Shown piece by piece: positions 10,062-20,565 of a DNA stretch of 64,000 bases. The stretch lies in contig BIFP01000022.1 of assembly GCA_005402585.1 (NCBI GenBank), positions 310,001-374,000 on the forward strand. Direction: 5' to 3'. Each line of letters opens with the position of its first letter. Positions within the stretch are counted from its first letter, which is position 1. This DNA is from Micromonosporaceae bacterium KJ-029 (GTDB taxonomy: Bacteria; Actinomycetota; Actinomycetes; Mycobacteriales; Micromonosporaceae). The notes beneath the pieces were generated by a model that was not told the DNA's origin, did not search any database, and was given only the letters and a program-made list of their open reading frames with translations. Position numbers and translations under genes: made by a program.

Positions 10062-12452
10062 GTGCCCGTGTCGCCATCCTCCATGGCGCGAAGGCGGCTG
10101 TTGGCCGGAGCCGCCGCCGCGGCGTTGACCGCCGCGGCGGCCGTAACAGCTCCGGCTGCCCCCGCCTTCGCGGCCACCACCACCCTGCACGCATCCCCTT
10201 CTGGCACCGGCACCGCTTGCTCCGCAGCCCAGCCGTGTTCGCTGACCGCCGCGCAGGCCGCAGTGCGGTCGCTCAACGGCGCCATGTCCGGTGACATCGT
10301 CGTGCAGTTGGCCGACGGCGTGTATCGTCTCTCCGCGCCGTTGCGGTTCGCCGCCGCCGACTCCGGCAGCAACGGTTACCGGGTGGTTTGGCAGGCGGCA
10401 CCGTCGGCGCGACCGGTGATCAGCGGCGCCCGGGCGGTCACCGGCTGGTCGCTGGCGGACTCCGCGAAGAACATCTGGCGGGCCAACGTCGGAGCCGGGA
10501 CCGAGACCCGGCAGCTCTACGTCGACGGCGCCATCGCCACGCGGGCTCGCACGCAGGTCAACCGGGCCGACTTCACTGCCAGCAGCACCGGGATGAGGTT
10601 CAGCAACAATGCCCTGAACTACCTGAACAACCTGGCCAACCAGAACCGGATCGAGATGGAGAGCGTCGGTTCGTTCACGGACCGGTACTCGCCGGTGCAG
10701 AGCATCAGCGGAAACCTCATCACGATGCAACAGCCGGCCTGGAACAACAACAACTTCGGGTACGACACCTTCACCAGCCCGCACCGGGCGGGCCCGCTCT
10801 ATCTGACGAACGCGTACGAGTTCCTGGACACGCCGGGCGAGTGGTACCTCAACCGCACGACCGGCGACCTGTACTACATCCCGGCGGCCGGGCAGAACAT
10901 GAGCAACGTCGGCATGGAGTTGCCGGCGCTGCAGTCACTGGTGCACATCGGGGGCACCTACGACGCGCCCGCACACCACATCACCTTCAGCGGAATCACG
11001 TTCACCGGCACGAGCTGGCTGGGGCCCAGCAGCAGTCAGGGCTACGTGGACCAACAGACCGGCGCCTACCTCGCTGGCAACTGGAGCTGGCCAAGCTTCA
11101 CCTCCTGCCACAACGGCTGCCCGCAGTTCGAAGCCGCGCGGCCGCACTGGCACCAGTCGCCCGCGGCCGTCCAGATCTCCGCCGCCAACAACGTCACCAT
11201 CACCGCCTCCCAGTTCTTCAACCTGGGGCAGACGGCGATCGGCATCGGCAACGACGCCAACGCCCACGCCAGCGGGGTCGGCCTGGGCACCAGCAACATC
11301 ACGATCGACCGGTCGGAGATCGCCCGCACCTCGGCCGGCGGCATCGTCGTCGGTGGCGTCCGCGCCGACGCGCATCACCCGAGCGACCAGCGAATGGTCA
11401 ACCGGGACATCACGATCAGCAACAACCGCATCCACGACATCGGCGTGGAGCACCGGGGCATCGTCTCGGTCCTGACGACCTACGTCACCAACGCCACCAT
11501 CGCCCACAACGAGGTCTACAGCATGCCGTACACCGGCATGTCGATGGGGTACGGCTGGGGCGCCAACGACGCTGGCGGCAGCAATCACTACGCCGACCGC
11601 GGCCTGTACAACTACCAGCCGCGGTACTCCACCCCCACCACAGCGTCCAACAACCGGCTCGTCGGCAACTACGTTCACGATGTGATGCAGCAGATGAACG
11701 ATGGCGGATGCATCTACACGCTGTCGGCGAACCCGGGCGGTTTGATCAGCGACAACTACTGCCTGCGGACCGCCGGCTACTTCGGGCTCTACTTCGACGA
11801 GGGTTCCCGTTACTGGACCGCCACGAACAACGTCTTCTCGAACACCGGCACCTGGGCCACGGCCAACTACTGGTTCGCCGAGAACATGGGGAACTTCACC
11901 CTCACCAACAACTGGGCGACCAACGGCAGCACCAATGTGACCAATGGTGACCGCGGCAATGTCGTCAACAACAACGTCACGGTCACCAACGGCAACTGGC
12001 CGTCGGGAGCCCGGGCCATCATGGCCGCCGCTGGCCCCCAGGACGACGACGGCGGCGGTCGGCAGAACGTGCAGATCGTGGGGGCCCAGTCGGGTCGCTG
12101 CGTCGAAATCGGCGGTTCCAGCACGACCAACGGCACGCAGGCGCAGCTCTGGGACTGTACCGGCGCCGCCAACCAGCGGTGGACCCACACCTCCGGCCGG
12201 CAGCTCGTGGTCTACGGCAACAAGTGCCTCGACGCGAGCAATCAGGGCACCACTAATGGCACCAGCGTCATCATCTGGGACTGCAACGGGCAGGCCAACC
12301 AGCAGTGGAACGTCAACTCCAATGGCACCATCACCGGGGTGCAGTCCGGACTGTGCCTGGACGCCAACGGCGCCGGAACGGCGAACGGCACGAAGATGAT
12401 CCTCTGGTCCTGTCACGGCGGCACCAACCAGCAGTGGAACCTGCGTAGCTGA
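10062..12452 (+). CDS. Secreted right-handed beta-helix enzyme (GH141-like) with ricin-type CBM13
   Basis: Predicted 796 aa from GTG behind TAGGAG. The N-terminus has an ARRRLLAG segment and an Ala-rich hydrophobic stretch ending near AFA, so it is exported and possibly Tat-dependent. Residues about 40-660 carry the layout of GH141-like beta-helix proteins: DGVYRLSAPLRF, a PVISGA motif followed by GW, LYVDG with RAR, a GEWYLN segment, then Asn-rich helix rungs (NNRIHDIG, NNRLVGNYVHD, NDGGCIYT, LYFDEGS). Residues about 668-796 form a ricin-type trefoil with CLDA and NQQW repeats. GH141 members include alpha-L-fucosidase and xylanase, so an activity on plant side chains is plausible. The family call comes from memory of motifs and is not proven. 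Confidence 0.75.
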   Translation: MPVSPSSMARRRLLAGAAAAALTAAAAVTAPAAPAFAATTTLHASPSGTGTACSAAQPCSLTAAQAAVRSLNGAMSGDIVVQLADGVYRLSAPLRFAAADSGSNGYRVVWQAAPSARPVISGARAVTGWSLADSAKNIWRANVGAGTETRQLYVDGAIATRARTQVNRADFTASSTGMRFSNNALNYLNNLANQNRIEMESVGSFTDRYSPVQSISGNLITMQQPAWNNNNFGYDTFTSPHRAGPLYLTNAYEFLDTPGEWYLNRTTGDLYYIPAAGQNMSNVGMELPALQSLVHIGGTYDAPAHHITFSGITFTGTSWLGPSSSQGYVDQQTGAYLAGNWSWPSFTSCHNGCPQFEAARPHWHQSPAAVQISAANNVTITASQFFNLGQTAIGIGNDANAHASGVGLGTSNITIDRSEIARTSAGGIVVGGVRADAHHPSDQRMVNRDITISNNRIHDIGVEHRGIVSVLTTYVTNATIAHNEVYSMPYTGMSMGYGWGANDAGGSNHYADRGLYNYQPRYSTPTTASNNRLVGNYVHDVMQQMNDGGCIYTLSANPGGLISDNYCLRTAGYFGLYFDEGSRYWTATNNVFSNTGTWATANYWFAENMGNFTLTNNWATNGSTNVTNGDRGNVVNNNVTVTNGNWPSGARAIMAAAGPQDDDGGGRQNVQIVGAQSGRCVEIGGSSTTNGTQAQLWDCTGAANQRWTHTSGRQLVVYGNKCLDASNQGTTNGTSVIIWDCNGQANQQWNVNSNGTITGVQSGLCLDANGAGTANGTKMILWSCHGGTNQQWNLRS

Positions 12453-12464
12453 TTCCCGCGTGTG

Positions 12465-12510
12465 GGGCGGTGCCGGACCTCTTCGCAGGACGCGGGGTCC
12501 AGCACCGCCC
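12465..12510 (+). terminator. Terminator of the beta-helix enzyme gene
   Basis: GGGCGGTGC (12465-12473) pairs with GCACCGCCC (12502-12510), with an inner GGACC/GGTCC extension, and is followed by TTTCCTT. It begins 12 bases after the stop codon. Confidence 0.7.
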
Positions 12511-12557
12511 TTTCCTTCATCGACGCCGCACCCGCTGGAACCTCCTTGTTCGGCTCC

Positions 12558-12585
12558 CGTCAGGGCGGAGCCAGCCGCCCTGACG
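12558..12585. terminator. Terminator between beta-helix gene and lon
   Basis: CGTCAGGGCGG (12558-12568) and CCGCCCTGACG (12575-12585) make an 11-bp perfect stem with a 6-base loop. It is placed 24 bases past the lon stop and serves the convergent pair. Confidence 0.7.
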
Positions 12586-12609
12586 TTGACCGGCGGGCCT
12601 TCTTACACG

Positions 12610-14946
<2,337 letters not shown>

Positions 14947-14968
14947 CGAACACCTGCAATCGCATTGA

Positions 14969-14989
14969 GTTGAGCGTGCTTGGCTCAAG
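14969..14989. promoter_or_regulatory. HAIR element (HspR-associated inverted repeat) upstream of lon
   Basis: GTTGAGC-N7-GCTCAAG is a close match to the HAIR consensus CTTGAGT-N7-ACTCAAG. The two arms TTGAGC and GCTCAA are exact inverses. Its location just upstream of lon is the known position for HspR control in streptomycetes. Confidence 0.8.
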
Positions 14990-15219
14990 TCACTGCGGGG
15001 CCCTGTTGTTCCTCGGTGTGACCTAGGACACGCGGGGGCCGAGACCGGAGCGGCGAGCGACCGGGCCAGCGAGGCCGCACTCTCGGGCAACGTCACGGAA
15101 TCGGGATTTCGACGGCACGCAAAACGCGAGCCGCGAAAAGGTATGGCTTTTGTTGCGCAATTGCCGGGCGATGAGTCAAACTTTGACCACACCCCGCCGA
15201 ACACAGGGAGTAATCGACG

Positions 15220-15567
15220 ATGGCGAGAAAAGTAATCACGGTGCTGACTGACGACCTCGATGGCGGAAAGGCCGACCGGACGGTCGAGTTCAGCCTGGAT
15301 GGCGTGGCCTACACCATCGACGTCTCCGACGAGAACGCGGGCGTGTTGCGCAAGGCCCTGGATCCGTTTATCAATGCGGGTCGGCGGCTTGGTCGTGGCG
15401 GCGCCGACACGCCCCGCGGCCCGCGCCGCGCCACTGGTTCGCAGACTTCCGGAATGAACCGCGAGCAAAACCGCGCCATCCGGGAATGGGCGGTCGGCAA
15501 CGGGTACCAGATTTCCGAGCGGGGCCGCATCCCGGTCGAGGTGGTCGAGGCGTACAAGAACCGCTGA
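15220..15567 (+). CDS. lsr2: Lsr2 nucleoid-associated protein
   Basis: Predicted 115 aa with a ribosome binding site GGGAG before the ATG. It opens MARKVITVLTDDLDGG, the hallmark of Lsr2. Residues 1-60 form the dimerization and oligomerization part (TIDVSDENAGVLRKAL). The C-terminal helix pair ends with R101-G102-R103 in SERGRIPVEVVEAY, the AT-hook-like loop that enters the minor groove. It is an H-NS-like silencer of AT-rich and horizontally acquired DNA. It is divergent from lon and single, with a strong terminator right after. Confidence 0.97.
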   Translation: MARKVITVLTDDLDGGKADRTVEFSLDGVAYTIDVSDENAGVLRKALDPFINAGRRLGRGGADTPRGPRRATGSQTSGMNREQNRAIREWAVGNGYQISERGRIPVEVVEAYKNR

Positions 15568-15637
15568 ACAGCGGGTACGCGGATCCGACCCGGAACGGTG
15601 GCGAGGCCGAATGGGCGCCCGGCGGACGGCCCGCGAG

Positions 15638-15673
15638 CGTGGGCCGTCCGGAACACATTCCGGACGGCCCACG
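15638..15673. terminator. Very strong bidirectional terminator after lsr2
   Basis: A 16-bp perfect stem (15638-15653 with 15658-15673) closes a 4-base loop and is followed by TCTTCCT. It lies between lsr2 and the convergent unknown exported-protein gene. Confidence 0.85.
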
Positions 15674-15683
15674 TCTTCCTGCG

Positions 15684-16985
15684 TCAGTTGACCTGGATCC
15701 GCACCGCGTCGAACGCGGGGGTCTGGTTGGCCCGCTCCATCATCGGAATGCGGTGTGAACCGTCACCGGCCCAGACCGCGCACTGCGCGATGCCGGACTC
15801 CGGCAGACCCGGAACCTGTATGACCACCTCGTCCGGCTCAGCACCGCCGCGCCCGTCCTCGGTCGCGACGAAGAACGCCGGCACCGGCTGCGGCTCCGGC
15901 GCCTCGTCCAGGCTGCCCAGCATCCGGCAGGCGCTGTGGAAATGGCCACGGGTAAGCCCCTGGTCGTTGAGCAGCGAACTCTCCAGGTAGTAGCCGCCCT
16001 GGCCGGCCGGGAGGAAGCGGTCCCGAACCAGGTTGCGGGTGCTGACCCGGAGCGTGAAGCCCTCGTTGCGGTTGATCTGCTGCGGGAAATCGGTGATCAG
16101 CAACGACGGGTTGTTGGCCGCGGCACCGACCTCGCCGAAGGCGGTGCTGACGCAACGGTTGCCGTTCTGGAAACCGTCGTGCGGCTGCAGTTGGCTGTTG
16201 TTGCAGTTGTTGGCCAGCACGTCGAGGCCGTTGTTGCCGCCGTTGTTGCCGCCGCCGGTGTTGCCGCCGCCGGTGTTGCCGCCGCCGGTGTTGCCGCCGC
16301 CGGTGTTGCCACCGTTGCCTCCACCGGTGTTCCCGCCGTTGTCGCCACCGTTGGTGTTGTCGACCGGCTGGACCTGGCAGGTGGCGAGACTGGCGAGCCC
16401 CCGGGGCCGGGGACCGAACCGGTCGATCGCGATGGTGATCCGGTCGAGGGTCGCCCGACGCTTGCTCGCCAGCGGGTTGAGGATCGCGTTGCGGATGAAC
16501 TGCTGACCCTTGTTGCCCTCGGCCGCGAGCCGCTGGTCGGCCTCGGTGATCTGGGTCTGCAGCAGGTTCAGGTTGCGGTCCACCTCGGCTCGGGCCCGGT
16601 CCGGCACCTGGGGCAGGCGGCTGACCACGTCCGGGCAGGCCACGGCCAGCGAGCCGGGGGTCGCTGCGCCGGTGCCGTCGCGGGTCTCCTGGCACTCGAC
16701 CACGGACTGCTGGCCGTCACCCCAGTGGTTCACCACCCAGCGGCCGTCCTGCCAGGTGCGGGTGGTGGTGACACCGCGGGCGGTCGGCGCGGTGGCACCG
16801 GGGCTGGGCTCCACGCAGGCGGCCGACGCCGGCCGGGGCTGCTTGTTCGGCCGTCGGTCACCGGCCGACGAAATCTGGGTAACGGCGACCACACCACCGA
16901 AGACGGTGAGCGTGGCGCCAACGGCCAGAAGTCGCTTCGTCCGCGCGTTACCGGATGGTCGGCGCGACCGTGTGGACCTGCGCAT
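15684..16985 (-). CDS. Exported or membrane-anchored protein of unknown function with Asn-Thr-Gly repeats
   Basis: Predicted 433 aa from the ATG at 16985, preceded by AAGGAG at good spacing; the upstream frame to 17201 has no support. A basic N-terminus (RRSTRSRRPSG) leads into one hydrophobic segment (LLAVGATLTVFGGVVAV, about 19-35), a signal anchor or signal peptide. The N-terminal half has paired Cys and a helical region (about 125-190). A low-complexity hinge of GGGNTGG/GGNN repeats follows, encoded by exact 15-base repeats. The C-terminal half has NNCNNSQLQPHDGF and a beta-rich domain with Cys and acidic residues. I do not recognise the family. The layout suggests a cell-surface protein with two folded domains and a flexible linker. 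Confidence 0.7.
   Translation of the reverse strand: MRRSTRSRRPSGNARTKRLLAVGATLTVFGGVVAVTQISSAGDRRPNKQPRPASAACVEPSPGATAPTARGVTTTRTWQDGRWVVNHWGDGQQSVVECQETRDGTGAATPGSLAVACPDVVSRLPQVPDRARAEVDRNLNLLQTQITEADQRLAAEGNKGQQFIRNAILNPLASKRRATLDRITIAIDRFGPRPRGLASLATCQVQPVDNTNGGDNGGNTGGGNGGNTGGGNTGGGNTGGGNTGGGNNGGNNGLDVLANNCNNSQLQPHDGFQNGNRCVSTAFGEVGAAANNPSLLITDFPQQINRNEGFTLRVSTRNLVRDRFLPAGQGGYYLESSLLNDQGLTRGHFHSACRMLGSLDEAPEPQPVPAFFVATEDGRGGAEPDEVVIQVPGLPESGIAQCAVWAGDGSHRIPMMERANQTPAFDAVRIQVN
16245..16304 (-). repeat. 15-bp tandem repeat inside the exported-protein gene
   Basis: Four exact tandem copies of gttgccgccgccggt (plus-strand view), flanked by degenerate copies from about 16230 to 16348. They encode the repeated Asn-Thr-Gly-Gly-Gly linker. 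The unit length is a multiple of three, so copy-number change would keep the frame. Confidence 0.85.
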
Positions 16986-17297
16986 CGAATTGCTCTCCTT
17001 CTCGATCCGGTACCTGATTCGTGACTCGACGGACCGAACGGAATCGTGGTGGCACGCTCGACGGAGGCCGCCCGAACGCACCAGTGGCACGTCGACGAAC
17101 GACGATGCCCTTTCCGCACCGTCTCCCGCGCCTGCCGGCGCGGGTTGGGGAGATCCTGTCCATTCCCGGTGAGGTACGGACCGGTCACGACGGTGGTTCA
17201 AAGAGGGCTGTGACTTTTTTTCGACGGCCTCGCCCCAGGGTGGCGGAGAACAGAGCGAAGCCGCGACACCACCGGCGGCGACCGCCCGATGGTCCGG
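16986..17297. other. Intergenic region between two minus-strand genes
   Basis: No gene is supported here. The AAGGAG ribosome binding site for the exported protein is next to its start. A small hairpin (GTCAC 17184-17188 with GTGAC 17210-17214) followed by seven T residues at 17215-17221 looks like a plus-strand intrinsic terminator, although no plus-strand gene lies just upstream of it. Confidence 0.4.
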
Positions 17298-18158
17298 TCA
17301 GACCTCGCAGAGATGGTCGTACGCGAAACCGTCGACGAGTTCGTGGCGGCGGTCCCGCAGCCGCCGGATCTCGTCGACCAGATCGCCGCGGCGCGTCAAC
17401 GTCGGCGCGTCGCTCTCGAGGGTCCGGAGCCGGTCACCGACGGCGAGCGCGGCCAGGTCCTCGGCGAGCCGGGCCGGGTCGATCCCGCATGAGAGCCGGT
17501 ACGGCTGCAACGACACCCGTTCCACCAGGCACTCGCCGGGACGCACCTCGACCCAGTTCCAGCCCTCGGCCGCGCCGTCCGCCCAGCGCACGTGCAGCCC
17601 GCGCAGGATCGGGTCCGCCAGCCGCCGCGCCACGTACGCCTCGACCGCCTCGGCCCGGGCCAGCGCCCCGAGGTCGTTGACCGCACCGGTCCGCCCGTCG
17701 GGCAGCCGGCCCACGATGTCCCGGAACCCGACGACCGGCACGTCGGACCCGGCGGCGTCGTCGGCGTACCGCCGGGCGTCGAGCACGTACCCGACGATCC
17801 GCTGGCCGTGCTCGGCGGCGTGCAAGGTGGCCGAGGTGATCCGCAGCACCGGCAGGCCGACAGCGGCGGTGACCGCCTCCACCATCCGCTCGGCCCGACG
17901 AGCGGACGCGTCGGGCGACGGCGGCCGGAACTCGACGGCGAACGTCGGCCGGCCGCTGTCCTCCGCGCAGGCCACGAGGTCGAGGACGGTACGGCTGGCC
18001 GTGCTCCACTGGTGCCCGGTGAGGCCCGGTGGCCGGCGCCGGGCCAGGTCACCCAGGCGCAGGCCGGGATGCACCCGCTGCCCCGCCCGGACCAGCACCG
18101 GCTCGCGCCCGGCACCAGCCGGGATCGTCGACAGCCAGGAGTCGTCGCCACCGGTCAT
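17298..18158 (-). CDS. Conserved protein of unknown function, possibly DUF2726-like
   Basis: Predicted 286 aa from the ATG at 18158; an earlier in-frame ATG at 18212 is possible. The middle contains VLVRAGQRVHPGLRLGD, VLDLVACAEDSGRPTFAVEF and later GLPVLRI. This arrangement resembles DUF2726-type nuclease-fold proteins, in which an Asp and an Glu in beta strands form a putative metal site. The C-terminal third is helical and charged (LVDEIRRLRDRRHELVDGFAYDHL). No signal peptide or membrane span is seen. It is divergent from the next gene by about 135 bases. The family assignment is tentative. Confidence 0.55.
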   Translation of the reverse strand: MTGGDDSWLSTIPAGAGREPVLVRAGQRVHPGLRLGDLARRRPPGLTGHQWSTASRTVLDLVACAEDSGRPTFAVEFRPPSPDASARRAERMVEAVTAAVGLPVLRITSATLHAAEHGQRIVGYVLDARRYADDAAGSDVPVVGFRDIVGRLPDGRTGAVNDLGALARAEAVEAYVARRLADPILRGLHVRWADGAAEGWNWVEVRPGECLVERVSLQPYRLSCGIDPARLAEDLAALAVGDRLRTLESDAPTLTRRGDLVDEIRRLRDRRHELVDGFAYDHLCEV

Positions 18159-18293
18159 CGTCGTCTCCACCCATTCCTGCCGCCGATCGACCGAGTCTAG
18201 GATGACGATCATGCCGGCCGGCCCCCGGTGGGGGCTCCGACCATACGGCAGGCGGCGGGCCCGGCGGGACGGCCCGGACCGAGGGGGTGGGCG

Positions 18294-19019
18294 GTGCGTG
18301 TGGTGTCGCTGGTGCCCTCGCTGACCGAGGCGGTGGCGGTGACCCTGCCCGGGCTGCTGGTCGGTGCCACCGACTGGTGCACCCACCCGGCCGAGCTGGA
18401 CGTGCCGCGGGTGGGCGGCAGCAAGTACCCCGACCTGGACCGGATCTACGCGCTGCGTCCCGATCTGGTCCTGCTCAACGTCGAGGAGAACCGCCGCGAG
18501 GACGCCACCGCGCTGGCCGCCGCGGGCGTGCCGGTCCGGGTGACCTACCCGCGCACCGTCGACGGGGCGCTGGCCGAGCTGGCTGACCTGCTCCGCGACC
18601 TGGGCGCGCCGGCGGAGCCCGACTGGCTGGCCGCCGCCCGGCGGGCCTGGGCCGGGCTACCGGAGTCCCCGGTCGCCCGGCGGGCGGTGGTGCCGGTCTG
18701 GCGCCGCCCCTGGGTGGTGCTCGGCGCCGACACCTTCGCCGGGGACGTGCTACGCCGGCTCGGCGTCTCCAACCTGTACGCCGAACAGCCGGAACGGTAC
18801 CCCCGACCGAGCCTGGACCAGCTGCGCGCGGCGGCACCGGAGCTGGTCGTGCTGCCCGACGAGCCGTACCGGTTCACCCGCGACGACGGGCCGGAGGCAT
18901 TCCCCGGCGTTCCCTGCGCCCTGCTGTCCGGACGACACCTGACCTGGTACGGCCCGTCGCTGGCCGAGGCACCCACGGTGCTGGCCGGTCAACTCGCCAA
19001 CCCCGTCGTCGCCGGCTGA
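18294..19019 (+). CDS. Helical-backbone metal-receptor (BtuF-like) cytoplasmic protein
   Basis: Predicted 241 aa from the GTG at 18294 behind GAGGGGGTGG. It begins directly with RVVSLVPSLTEAVAV, the start of BtuF/periplasmic-binding domains, with no signal peptide or lipobox. Other family features are GATDWCTHPAEL, PRVGGSKYPDLDRIYALRPDLVLLN and ENRREDATALAAAGVPV. Exported relatives bind vitamin B12 or iron chelates; this type of stand-alone cytoplasmic version is common in actinobacteria but its ligand is not known. No permease or ATPase gene is nearby. Confidence 0.8.
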   Translation: MRVVSLVPSLTEAVAVTLPGLLVGATDWCTHPAELDVPRVGGSKYPDLDRIYALRPDLVLLNVEENRREDATALAAAGVPVRVTYPRTVDGALAELADLLRDLGAPAEPDWLAAARRAWAGLPESPVARRAVVPVWRRPWVVLGADTFAGDVLRRLGVSNLYAEQPERYPRPSLDQLRAAAPELVVLPDEPYRFTRDDGPEAFPGVPCALLSGRHLTWYGPSLAEAPTVLAGQLANPVVAG

Positions 19020-19155
19020 CAGCCCGGTCCTGGCGGAGACGGGTCCAAGGTCCCGCCCTGCCCGGCCCGGTGGCCCTGCCGGCACGGTGCCCCGCGGGCG
19101 TCCAATGAAGATGCCACCGGGACCGCGGTGCGAAGCAGGGAAGGACGTGGACATC

Positions 19156-19719
19156 ATGACCGCGATGATCGAGCGGAACACCACCGCCATCGACACCCTG
19201 GGGGCCGAGACGGTCCGGGAGCGGACCACCCGGAAGCGGGCCACCCGCTACCTGCTCGCCGGGCTCCGCCTGGCGCTGGGCTGGATCTTCCTCTGGGCCT
19301 TCCTGGACAAGCTGTTCGGCCTGGGGTTCGCCACCGAGGCGAAGAACGCCTGGATCAACGGTGGCAGCCCGACCAAGGGCTTCCTCACCTTCGGTGCCGC
19401 CGGCCCGTTCCAGGGGTTCTACAACGGCATCGGCGGTGCCGCCTGGGCCGACTGGCTGTTCATGCTCGGTCTGGCGGCGATCGGTACCGCGCTGATGCTC
19501 GGCATCGGGGTGCGCGTCGCCGCCGCGGCCGGCGGGCTGCTGCTGGTGCTGATGTGGACGGCCGTCCTGCCGCCCGCGAACAACCCCTTCATGGACGACC
19601 ACCTGGTGTACGCCGGGGTGCTGGCCCTGCTCGCGGTGACCAACGCCGGTGACACCTGGGGCCTGGGCCGCACCTGGGCGCGGCTGCCGATCGTCCGGCG
19701 GCTCGCCTGGCTCCGCTGA
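19156..19719 (+). CDS. DoxX/DoxD-family membrane protein
   Basis: Predicted 187 aa from the ATG at 19156 (AGGGAAGGA upstream; a GTG at 19147 is an alternative). Four membrane spans are predicted: about 30-55 (LAGLRLALGWIFLWAFLDKL), about 85-105, about 110-125 and about 145-165. The LRLALGWIFLWAFLDKLFG opening is typical of DoxX-type proteins related to the DoxD subunit of thiosulfate:quinone oxidoreductase. The physiological substrate here is unknown. A strong hairpin terminator follows. Confidence 0.85.
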   Translation: MTAMIERNTTAIDTLGAETVRERTTRKRATRYLLAGLRLALGWIFLWAFLDKLFGLGFATEAKNAWINGGSPTKGFLTFGAAGPFQGFYNGIGGAAWADWLFMLGLAAIGTALMLGIGVRVAAAAGGLLLVLMWTAVLPPANNPFMDDHLVYAGVLALLAVTNAGDTWGLGRTWARLPIVRRLAWLR

Positions 19720-19737
19720 CCTGATCACCTCCCCCGC

Positions 19738-19770
19738 GCGGCGGGCGTCACCCCCGGTGACGCCCGCCGC
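19738..19770 (+). terminator. Terminator of the DoxX gene
   Basis: A 14-bp perfect stem (19738-19751 with 19757-19770) closes a 5-base loop 18 bases after the stop codon. Confidence 0.8.
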
Positions 19771-19799
19771 ACACAGCTGCCCCACCCGACCCCACCGCC

Positions 19800-19867
19800 G
19801 ATCTTGCACTTCTGGTCGCCGACCTGCCTGTTCGACGGCATATGTCGCGGCAACAAAGTGCAAGATC
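19800..19867. repeat. Inverted repeat with 12-bp arms
   Basis: GATCTTGCACTT at 19800-19811 and AAGTGCAAGATC at 19856-19867 are exact inverses separated by 44 bases. Its A/T-richer arms stand out from the surroundings. It lies between the DoxX terminator and the FKBP gene. From memory, GATCTTGCACTT-type repeats recur in micromonosporal genomes, so this may be a dispersed element. Confidence 0.6.
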
Positions 19868-19988
19868 GCGGCGGTCGGGGCTGGTGTTCCAGCGGCGGCC
19901 GGACGTCTCCGCGACCCGGGTCGCCACCGGCCGGGGTGGTGTCCGGCAGAATTGTGTCGACCGAAGCCGACGTCACAGGAGAAATCGC

Positions 19989-20369
19989 ATGAACCAGGCA
20001 GCGAGCAAGCCCGAGATCGGTCCGATCGAGGGCGCCCCGCCGGCCGACCTCGTGATCGAGGACATCACCGTGGGCGAAGGCCCCGAGGCCCAGCCCGGCC
20101 AGGTGGCCCGCGTCCACTACGTCGGGGTCTCCCACTCCACCGGCGCCGAGTTCGACGCCTCCTGGAACCGGGGCGAGGCGTTCGAGTTCCCGCTCGGCGG
20201 CGGGCGGGTCATCGCCGGCTGGGACCAGGGCGTGGTGGGTATGCGGGTCGGTGGACGGCGCAAGCTGACCATCCCGCCGCACCTGGGCTACGGCAGTCGC
20301 GGCGCCGGCGGCGCCATCAAGCCCAACGAGACGCTGGTCTTCGTGGTCGACCTGCTCGGCGTCCGCTGA
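19989..20369 (+). CDS. FKBP-type peptidyl-prolyl cis-trans isomerase
   Basis: Predicted 126 aa from the ATG preceded by CAGGAGA. A single FKBP domain fills residues about 20-126: VHYVGVSHSTGAEFDASW, FEFPLGGGRVIAGWDQGV, GGRRKLTIPPHLGYG, and ending ETLVFVVDLLGV. These include the active-site aromatic and the loop that contacts the substrate proline. No signal peptide is seen, so it works in the cytoplasm as a folding helper. Confidence 0.95.
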   Translation: MNQAASKPEIGPIEGAPPADLVIEDITVGEGPEAQPGQVARVHYVGVSHSTGAEFDASWNRGEAFEFPLGGGRVIAGWDQGVVGMRVGGRRKLTIPPHLGYGSRGAGGAIKPNETLVFVVDLLGVR

Positions 20370-20375
20370 GCCGCG

Positions 20376-20410
20376 AGTCCGGCGCCGGCCCCCGTGCCCG
20401 GCGCCGGACT
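20376..20410 (+). terminator. Terminator of the FKBP gene
   Basis: AGTCCGGCGCCGG (20376-20388) pairs perfectly with CCGGCGCCGGACT (20398-20410) across a 9-base loop, 6 bases after the stop. Confidence 0.8.
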
Positions 20411-20430
20411 CCTGGCCGGCACCAACCCGT

Positions 20431-20560
20431 GGTGCCGGCAGGACATGCCACCGCCGCCACGGCACCCTGCGAACACCGTGCCGCGCGGTGGTGCCGGCAG
20501 GTCGCGCCACCGGCGCCACAGCAACGGCAGTACCCCGCCAGCACCGTGCACGCTGACACC
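20431..20560. repeat. Imperfect tandem duplication between FKBP and STAS genes
   Basis: Two related units begin GGTGCCGGCAGG at 20431 and 20490 (offset 59). Each contains GCCACCG, GCGCCAC or GCCGCCAC, and then an ACACCGTGC or GCACCGTGC segment. The duplication is non-coding in any supported frame. Confidence 0.45.
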
Positions 20561-20565
20561 GACGG

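Noticed and set aside
14947..15672. N-terminal extension of lon across the promoter and lsr2
   Set aside because: It would run through the HAIR box and the whole lsr2 gene on the opposite strand; Lon proteins start at MATLPVLPL.
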